From the NCBI GenBank assembly GCA_021791235.1, contig JAJYXA010000259.1, forward strand, positions 1-5,999: a stretch of 5,999 nt of DNA, read 5' to 3'. Numbering within the stretch: the first letter of the stretch is position 1; the number at the start of each line of letters is the position of its first letter. Made by a program: the position numbers and the translations under genes. Of this stretch, positions 1-5,999 are shown piece after piece. This DNA comes from Pseudomonadota bacterium (GTDB taxonomy: Bacteria > Pseudomonadota > Gammaproteobacteria > Burkholderiales > Thiobacillaceae). The notes beneath the pieces were generated by a model that saw only the letters and a list, made by a program, of their open reading frames with translations, was not told the DNA's origin and made no database searches.

Positions 1-321
1 GCCGCTCATTCTGAGCACCAGCGGCTGGAGTTCAAGGAAGCGAAGACGCAATTCGACAACCGCAAGCTCTACAAATACTGCGTGGCGTTGGCGAATGAAG
101 GCGGCGGGTATCTGCTGCTCGGCATCGAAGATCAGCCACCCCGCAAGGTCGTGGGCACGGCGGCTTTTAATGATCCGGTAGACATGGCCGCCAAGATGTT
201 TCAGGGGTTGGGCTTCCGGGTGGAAATCGAGGAGGTGCTGCATCCTGATGGCCGGGTGCTGGTGTTCCATATTCCCAGCCGCCCTGCGCGACACGCTGCT
301 GCCGAAGCTGTTGAGTGGTGA
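1..321 (+). pseudogene. AlbA_2 (Schlafen-type) domain protein, internal fragment fused to foreign 3' end
   Basis: The reading frame is open from base 1, so the true start lies left of the window. The translation shows the hallmark AlbA_2 pattern: LEFKEA (from base 28), then ALANEGGGYLLLGIED, NDPV, a stretch on FRVEIEEVLHPDGRV, and VFHIPSRP ending near base 285. This domain is a putative nucleic-acid-binding or divergent nuclease module found in defence-associated proteins. In the family, HIPSRP is normally followed by RG and a long C-terminal part with a winged helix and a GHKL-like region. Here the next 12 codons (ARHAAAEAVEW) are unrelated and end at TGA 319-321, because the DNA from about 281 on is the 3' end of hsdS in another frame. 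The gene is therefore truncated and presumably non-functional. The sequence differs from the second AlbA_2 protein at 2231, so the two are not recent duplicates. The family call is from memory of conserved motifs. Confidence 0.8.
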
Positions 322-367
322 ATTGCGCATCGCCGATGCGGAGGGTGCCACCGTCGAGACGGTTTGA
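281..367 (+). pseudogene. hsdS: 3' remnant of hsdS, type I restriction specificity subunit
   Basis: In frame 2 the sequence reads ALRDTLLPKLLSGELRI followed by a short acidic tail ADAEGATVETV and TGA 365-367. LRDTLLPKLLSGELR is the very characteristic C-terminal end of HsdS, just after the second conserved coiled-coil helix. HsdS recognises DNA for the type I RM complex through two target-recognition domains; none of that is present, only about 29 codons survive. There is no start codon for it, and upstream in this frame the translation is meaningless because the DNA belongs to the AlbA_2 fragment. It points to an hsdM-hsdS-hsdR locus that was rearranged here, consistent with hsdR on the same strand at 4400. 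Its stop is 4 bases from the stop of the convergent toxin gene. Confidence 0.8.
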
Positions 368-371
368 GACT

Positions 372-791
372 TTAGCGGGGGAACCAGAGTTCGATCCGGC
401 CGGGTGTGTCCGGGTTGATGGCCGCCTCGTTAGCTGGCGGCCGATAGACCTTGGCGATGAAGGGCGGGTCGTGCCGTTCCAGAAAACCGAGAATGCGGTC
501 TTTCGTTGCGGCGAAGGCGTGTGCGAGTTGCGGGTAGGGCGCGTGGCCGATCACGACAAGCAACGCGACACGGCGCTGGACGACCGCCGCGAGTTCATTG
601 GGTTTGTAGCGGATGCGGCCGTCGTGGGTGACGGCTACCCAACCGCGTTGGCCGATTTCTTCCAGCCAGGTCGTATCAGGGCAATTGTGCGGGAAGTGAT
701 CCGCATGGCGTTCGACATGCAGACCCGCAGCGGACAGGATTTCCGGAAAGCGTTTTCCGAGGTCGCGGTCGGCGAAGAAAACGCGGCTCAC
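372..791 (-). CDS. PIN-like domain toxin, VapC45 type
   Basis: A 139-residue protein resembling the VapC45 PIN-like toxin family, ribonuclease-like proteins that are the toxic half of a toxin-antitoxin pair. Visible features: FFADRDLGKRFPEIL with acidic residues D8 and D10; HFPHNCPD with D39; the central VAVTHDGRIRYKPNE with D57 and E66; and the typical tail RHDPPFIAKVYRPP. The spaced acidic residues fit a metal-binding PIN-type active site, but assigning them as catalytic is inference. The start is GTG at 791, which overlaps the antitoxin's TGA as GTGA, so translation is probably coupled. The methionine sits right before the conserved first strand, supporting this start; the upstream Shine-Dalgarno match is weak. 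Length is normal for the family and no lesion is seen. Exact family naming is from motif memory; the toxin role is further supported by the DUF433 partner. Confidence 0.82.
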   Translation of the reverse strand: MSRVFFADRDLGKRFPEILSAAGLHVERHADHFPHNCPDTTWLEEIGQRGWVAVTHDGRIRYKPNELAAVVQRRVALLVVIGHAPYPQLAHAFAATKDRILGFLERHDPPFIAKVYRPPANEAAINPDTPGRIELWFPR

Positions 792-1471
792 GCAGCCCGC
801 TCGTAGAGAACTGCCTCCTCGATTTCGCGCTCGCTCAGATCGTAGTCGTCGGCCAGATCGGCAGCCGTTTCGCCGGCGTCGATTCTTTCCGCGATAACGC
901 CCGTGCTTATGCCCCGGCTGGCAATAACGGGGCGACCAAAAGCGATCTGTGCATCGATGGCGATGGGCCGGCTGTCGGCAGGGGCACTACTGGACGAGAA
1001 TGGGTAAAGCCGCACTGGGAATTGCCACTCATCCCACTCGACCCGGGCCAGGTGTTCATTGAACAGGTGGCGCATGGCAATTTGCCCTGATGCCGAAAGC
1101 TCGATGAGTTCGCCATAGCGTTCGAGCAGCAGCTTCCCGGCATCCGTGCGGAGTTCAGGACTCAGGAGCAAGCGGTCGATCTCCAGGGTCTTCTCCGCGT
1201 ATTTCAGCGCCTTGCGCAAGGCGTCCATGGAAACGCCATGATCGGTGCGCAGCGAACGGAGCACGTGGGACTCAATGAGATTCCAGAAGGAAAGTGTCGG
1301 CGGCTTTTTTGTGGCCGGGTTAATCAGCGGCCGGAAATGAGCGGGGCCGTCCACTTTCGGATAGGCGCGGCCTACTACCCATGAGCGCAAGGTGGCTGGC
1401 GCCAGCTTGAGGTAACGCGCGGCTTCTGCCATGGTGTAGGCGGGTTGATCCCGGATATCCGTTTTGTTCAT
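788..1471 (-). CDS. DUF433 antitoxin with N-terminal MerR-like HTH, VapB45 type
   Basis: About 227 residues from the ATG at 1471. Residues 12-31 (YTMAEAARYLKLAPATLRSW) form a helix-turn-helix like those of MerR/excisionase-type binders, so the protein probably binds its own promoter. The last 55 residues carry the DUF433 signature: IDAQIAFGRPVIASRGISTG, then VIAERIDAGETAADLADDYDLS and REIEEAVLYE. DUF433 is also winged-helix-like and is the usual antitoxin partner of PIN-like toxins such as the downstream gene. The middle (residues about 45-165) is a helical linker typical of the longer form. An alternative GTG start at 1486 would add five residues; I prefer ATG 1471 because the HTH begins shortly after it and a weak GGTGG lies 11 bases upstream. 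Gene order antitoxin-toxin with a 4-base overlap supports one autoregulated operon. The family is well recognised; function here is inferred. Confidence 0.82.
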   Translation of the reverse strand: MNKTDIRDQPAYTMAEAARYLKLAPATLRSWVVGRAYPKVDGPAHFRPLINPATKKPPTLSFWNLIESHVLRSLRTDHGVSMDALRKALKYAEKTLEIDRLLLSPELRTDAGKLLLERYGELIELSASGQIAMRHLFNEHLARVEWDEWQFPVRLYPFSSSSAPADSRPIAIDAQIAFGRPVIASRGISTGVIAERIDAGETAADLADDYDLSEREIEEAVLYERAA

Positions 1472-1658
1472 GCTGAATGTGACCACCGCTTGATCTGAAT
1501 TAGGCTATGCAAACGCGAGTGCTTGTAGCTACTGCGAGCCAAGTATGAGGTCGAATTATGTGGCAATCAAGGATGGGGCGACAGCCCCCTGATTTTCCGC
1601 ATGGTTTAATTCATCCCAACAGTTAGACTCATGACTTGACTAACACTTGACTTATCGC
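1472..1658. other. Intergenic region between divergent toxin-antitoxin operon and fic/rhuM remnants
   Basis: No credible gene is seen. It must hold the minus-strand promoter of the antitoxin operon, but no strong -35/-10 pair stands out. Three small signals are visible: an 8-bp perfect palindrome GTAGCTAC at 1525-1532, about 55 bases before the antitoxin start and a possible operator; a short GC hairpin GGGGC-GACA-GCCCC at 1575-1588; and ACTTGACT repeated at 1634-1641 and 1645-1652, an 11-base period, just before the fic remnant. None can be assigned a function from sequence alone. Confidence 0.4.
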
Positions 1659-1772
1659 ATGGCCTATCAGCCCCAATTCACCATTACGCCCAGCCTGCTT
1701 TCGCAGGTGGAAGCCATTGCCGTAGCGGCAACCATTAAGCGCCACTTAATAGTTCTAAACGGGAAGGCATGA
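1659..1772 (+). pseudogene. 5' stub of a Fic-family protein gene
   Basis: ATG 1659 opens a 37-codon frame starting MAYQPQFTITPSLLSQVEAIA, which is the typical N-terminus of Fic-domain proteins (roughly Q-F-T-I-T-P-LL-x-VE-x-IA, preceding the helix that normally continues with LRERI). Fic proteins usually transfer AMP to a target protein and carry an HPFxxGNGR active site. After VEAIA (about base 1721) the resemblance ends; the rest, VAATIKRHLIVLNGKA, stops at TGA 1770-1772. The catalytic part is wholly absent, so this is a remnant about 60 bases long followed by unrelated DNA. Its tail contains the Shine-Dalgarno of the next gene. The short length makes the assignment moderate; a chance likeness cannot be fully excluded. 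Confidence 0.55.
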
Positions 1773-1776
1773 AGCC

Positions 1777-2234
1777 ATGAGCGAGCACAACAAGTTCCTC
1801 CTTTACACCGCGCCGGGCGGGGCGGTGAGGGTAGACGTCAATTTCCGGGACGAGACGGTCTGGCTGACCCAGAAGGCGTTGGCTGAGCTGTTCGGGGTCA
1901 AGGTGCCGGCCATCAACAAGCACTTGAAGAACATTTTCGAGTCGGGGGAATTGGTGGAGGCTTCAGTTATTTCCATTTTGGAAACAACTGCCGCAGACGG
2001 GAAAAACTACCCCACGAATTATTACAACCTCGATGCCATCATCGCCGTGGGCTACCGGGTGAATAGCTACCAGGCGACACAGTTTCGTATCTGGGCGACT
2101 TGAAGACGCTGCACGAGTTAATCATCAAGGGCTTTGTGATGGACGACGAGCGGCTGAAGCAGGGTAAGCCGGCTTACGTCAGGATCAGCCAGATGACGAA
2201 TGTGATACGCCCTTATCTGGAGGCGCTTGCATGA
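1777..2234 (+). pseudogene. RhuM-family (virulence-associated) gene, frameshifted and truncated
   Basis: ATG 1777 follows GGGAAGG (1761-1767) at 9 bases, a good Shine-Dalgarno. The product starts MSEHNKFLLYTAPGGAVRVD, then ETVWLTQKALAELFGV (an HTH-like segment typical of phage-type regulators), INKHLKNIFESGEL, NYYNLDAIIAVGYRVNS and QFRIWAT. These are hallmark blocks of the RhuM family, named after a Salmonella pathogenicity-island gene; the molecular role is unclear. At TGA 2101-2103 the frame is lost. In frame 3, from 2103, it resumes as KTLHELIIKGFVMDDERLKQGK, exactly the expected continuation of WAT, so there is a net +2 (or -1) frameshift around 2100. After that (about 2163) the similarity ends and a short tail PAYVRISQMTNVIRPYLEALA runs to TGA 2232-2234. 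Intact members are usually over 300 residues, so the C-terminal half or more is missing. The tail I do not recognise. Confidence 0.8.
2219..2223 (+). promoter_or_regulatory. Strong ribosome binding site for the AlbA_2 gene
   Basis: GGAGG lies 7 bases before ATG 2231. It fixes the start of the second AlbA_2 gene, whose ATG also overlaps the stop of the rhuM-derived frame as ATGA, so the two frames were probably translationally coupled. Confidence 0.7.
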
Positions 2235-4169
2235 TCGATATTCAATCCGTCGCCGATCTGGAGTTGCTGCGCGAGTCCGTGGACTTGGAGTGCAAGCTGG
2301 CTGCAGATCGCGATGGAAATGGCGCATTGCCGGAGGATTTCTGGCCCACTTACAGTGCGTTCGCCAATACACAGGGCGGAGTCGTGGTGTTGGGCGTGCG
2401 AGAGAAGCAGCTTCAATTTTTTGTGGAAGGCATTGCGAATGTTGCCAGGGTGCGCAAGGAGTTATTCGACGGACTCAACAACCGGCAGAAGGTCAGTACC
2501 AATCTGCTTAGTGACGCTTCAGTGCGCGAACTTGTCCTTGAAGGCCGGACAATACTCGTCATCGATATCCCCCGTGCCACGCGCAAGCAGCGGCCTATTC
2601 ACCTGACGACCAACCCATTTTCCGGTCACACCTACCGCAGGCTCAACGATGGCGACCGTCCATTGCCTGATGAAGAAGTGAAACGGATGCTCGCGGAGCA
2701 GGTCGAGGATAGCCGTGATGATCGCATCCTGCGCGGTTATGGTTTCGATGACCTGAACCTTGAGACGTTTCGTGCTTATCGACAGGTGTTCGCAAATCGT
2801 GATCCTGGGCATCCATGGAATGCACATGATGATGATGAGTTTCTCCGCCAGATTGGCGGCTGGCGGCGGGATCGAGAGACGGGAGGGAGCGGGCTGACAA
2901 TGGCAGGCTTGCTGATGTTTGGCCAGATGGTGGCGATACAGGAAGAACTGCCCAACTACATGCTCGACTATCAGGAACGTCCGGAGGCGAAGACCGAAAA
3001 GCGCTGGATCGATCGGTTGACTCTGGACGGCAAGTGATCTGGCAACCTGTACGATTTTTACCGCAAGGTGTACTTGAAGCTGACGGCGGATTTGAAAGTG
3101 CCATTCAGACTCGAAAAAGGCGAGCGCAAAGATGAGACGCCGGTGCATGAGGCGCTGCGTGAGGCGCTGGCCAACGTGATTGTCCATGCGGATTACTCAG
3201 ACCGGGCCTCGGTGCTGGTGGTGAAGCGACCCGACATGTTCGGTTTCCGTAATCCTGGCCTGATGCGCATCCCAGTAGAGGTGGCACTCCAGGGGGGGTG
3301 AGCCGGACTGCCGCAACCGGACGCTGCATAAAATGTTTCGCTTTGTGGGTGTAGGCGAGCAGGCGGGTACGGGAATCCCGAAGATTTTGCATGGTTGGCA
3401 ATCCCAGCACTGGAGCCCGCCAAAACTCTACGACACCCCCGAGCCTTACAACCAGACTTTGCTTGAACTGCGAATGATCGACCTGTTCCCCGAACAGGTG
3501 ATGGCTGGCTTGAAGGCGAGATTCGGGACACGCTTCGATGGGCTTACTTATGTTGAACGGGTGACGCTGGCTTTGGCTGCCAGCGAAGGCACGGTGAATC
3601 ACGCCAGATTACGGACTGTGACCACCGAGCACCCGGGTGATCTATCCAAGACGCTTCAGCACCTGACGCAGGGCGGAATGCTGGAATCCACCGGTGGGCG
3701 CGGCGCCATTTACCACTTGCCCGGCGAGGCAATCCCCACGCCGGATGACGTTTTCGGGCCTGCTCCCCTAATTTCGGTGGCCAGCCCCCCGAATTTGGAT
3801 ACGAGCTCCCCGAATTTGGAGGAGAAGAGAGACGCCGATGGTTGCTTGATCGCTGACCAACTACCGTTGCCGGTTATCGATGATCTAAATACGCTTTCAT
3901 GGGTTTTGCGCGGCCGCCTAGAGACGATTGCCGCTGAACCTAGATCTAAGGGCAAGGTTGACCGGGAAGTGCTTACTGCTGTCGTGTTGCAGTTATGTGC
4001 CCATCAGTTTGTCACACTTCGCTGCCTCGCCGCACTCGTAAACCGGAAACCCGAGACTTTGCGCGATCAATACCTCACAAAGCTTGTGCGCGAAAGAAAG
4101 CTGACACTAGCCTTCCCTACGATTCCAACTCACGAACGACAGGCCTACTGTGCGTCGTCTGCGCTCTAG
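2231..4169 (+). pseudogene. AlbA_2 / GHKL ATPase-like DNA-binding protein, broken by a nonsense codon and a frameshift
   Basis: Read through both lesions, this encodes about 645 residues, a normal length. Residues 15-60 begin the AlbA_2 domain (DLECKLAADRDG, then YSAFANTQGGVVVLGVREK), which runs to about 150 (GHTYRRLNDGDRPL). Residues about 306-322 (HEALREALANVIVHADYS) are the GHKL-like ATPase/RecG-like C-terminal motif, followed by RPDMFGFRNPGLMRIPVE and, after the frameshift, CRNRTLHKMFRFVGVGEQAGTG. A winged-helix stretch (about 440-490), an S-P-N-L linker repeat and a second HTH-like end (LAALVNRKPETLRDQYL) complete it. Lesion 1: TGA 3035-3037 in DGK*SGNLYDFY, where relatives have Trp (TGG), a single transition. 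Lesion 2: seven Gs at 3292-3298 where six restore GGEPDCRNR. Such proteins are called ATP-binding or putative transcriptional regulators and cluster in defence islands; their role is not settled. Sequencing error at either site is possible. Confidence 0.85.
3765..3820 (+). repeat. Degenerate 21-bp in-frame linker repeat inside the AlbA_2 gene
   Basis: CCCCGAATTTGGA occurs at 3787-3799 and again at 3808-3820, exactly 21 bases (7 codons) apart, giving SPPNLDT then SSPNLEE in the protein. A diverged copy, CCCCTAATTTCGG, lies at 3765-3777, 22 bases before the first, and reads in another phase. The repeats sit in a flexible linker between the winged-helix region and the C-terminal domain; related proteins are known to vary in the number of such linker units. 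Confidence 0.6.
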
Positions 4170-4303
4170 GGAGGTGCTGATTAATTCAACTTAGTCATTG
4201 CGAGCGAAGCGAAGCAATCCAGAATGCCAGCAATATCAACGGGCTCTGGATCGCCACGTCACTTCGTTCCTCGCGATGACCGAATAAATCAGCGCTTCCC
4301 TAG
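4166..4303. mobile_element. MITE-like nested inverted repeat with IS5-like ends
   Basis: The outer arms 4166-4186 and 4283-4303 are inverted repeats matching at 18 of 21 positions (CTAGGGAGGTGCTGATTAATT against CTAGGGAAGCGCTGATTTATT reversed). Inner arms 4194-4222 and 4246-4280 form a second, longer imperfect hairpin starting GTCATTGCGAGCGAAG and ending CTCGCGATGAC, a motif spread as interspersed repeats in many proteobacteria. No gene fits in the 138 bases, so it is non-autonomous. The tips resemble the IS5 family end (GGAAGGTGC), and CTAG at both edges (4166-4169 and 4300-4303) fits the YTAR target duplication of that group; a 2-bp TA duplication is the alternative. The left CTAG contains the TAG stop of the AlbA_2 gene, so insertion left its end unchanged. 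The transposase source is inferred. Confidence 0.75.
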
Positions 4304-4399
4304 GCATGGCTTTCTATTTAGATGCAAACGTCCGAGTTTTCGGTGTTCAGAGCAACCAATTGATTTGAATGATGTTTCTCTTTTAGACGCAAATCGCCA
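4304..4399 (+). promoter_or_regulatory. AT-rich leader upstream of hsdR
   Basis: This 96-base gap is clearly more AT-rich than the genes around it and must carry whatever promoter hsdR uses locally. A weak TTGATT (4360-4365) with TTTAGA (4382-4387) at 16 bases is the best sigma70-like pair, poor and very close to the start codon. No Shine-Dalgarno precedes ATG 4400, so initiation may be inefficient, or dependent on read-through from upstream. A small CCGA-GTTT-TCGG hairpin is also present but too weak to call. Confidence 0.3.

Positions 4400-5999
<1,600 letters not shown>

Noticed and set aside
315..806. Open frame of 163 codons on the plus strand
   Set aside because: It lies opposite the PIN-like toxin gene, shows no family motif, and begins within the hsdS remnant.
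1575..1595. Rho-independent terminator (GGGGC-GACA-GCCCC then ATTTT)
   Set aside because: The stem is only 5 bp and the T run is short and displaced; no plus-strand gene ends just before it.
3035..3037. TGA read as tryptophan (alternative genetic code) or selenocysteine
   Set aside because: TGG is used for Trp throughout the window and TGA ends other genes such as the antitoxin. No selenocysteine insertion context or family precedent exists at this position.
2231..3037. Origin of the second AlbA_2 gene by duplication of the first (1-285)
   Set aside because: The two share only general family motifs (an acidic LE.K, N..GG, LG) and differ at most positions, so they are separate acquisitions or ancient relatives.
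2519..3187. Minus-strand open frame of 222 codons
   Set aside because: It is antisense to the AlbA_2 gene, whose plus-strand translation carries recognisable family motifs on both sides of the stop.

Overview
The window looks like a piece of a proteobacterial defence island built around a type I restriction-modification (RM) locus. The coding DNA is fairly GC-rich and the Shine-Dalgarno sites are GGAGG-like. The gene families (HsdR, a VapBC45-like toxin-antitoxin pair, RhuM, Fic, two Schlafen-type AlbA_2 proteins) are often found together in accessory regions of beta- and gammaproteobacteria. A betaproteobacterium is my best guess, but that is inference; no housekeeping gene is present to fix the taxon.

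Layout. Bases 1-285 hold the in-frame N-terminal part of an AlbA_2 protein whose start lies outside the window. It breaks off at the usual HIPSRP motif and runs straight into the last 29 codons of an HsdS specificity subunit, in a different frame (281-367). Converging on that scrap, with stop codons 4 bases apart, is an apparently intact two-gene toxin-antitoxin operon on the minus strand (372-1471): a MerR-like HTH/DUF433 antitoxin followed, with a GTGA overlap, by a PIN-like (VapC45-type) toxin. After a spacer come the first codons of a Fic gene (1659-about 1720), a frameshifted and shortened RhuM gene (1777-2234), and a long AlbA_2/GHKL-ATPase-like protein gene (2231-4169). That last gene carries one premature TGA and one extra G in a G7 run. 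A 138-bp MITE-like inverted repeat (4166-4303) with IS5-like ends and a CTAG target duplication sits exactly on its stop codon. From 4400 to the end of the window runs an intact 5' half of hsdR, with the PD-(D/E)xK nuclease and the first helicase motifs complete.

How the parts fit. In many genomes accessory genes lie between hsdS and hsdR, and this is such an insertion zone. Here most of the cargo on the plus strand is broken or reduced to fragments, while the minus-strand toxin-antitoxin pair and hsdR remain open. The best reading is a turnover hot spot: repeated insertion and deletion left hybrid gene scraps (AlbA_2/hsdS, fic/rhuM, rhuM/unknown tail), and the toxin-antitoxin pair may have been kept by addiction. 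Whether HsdR still has HsdM and HsdS partners cannot be seen here. I found no convincing undescribed system; the most interesting items are the scrap junctions, the doubly damaged AlbA_2 gene with its G7 tract, and the MITE.
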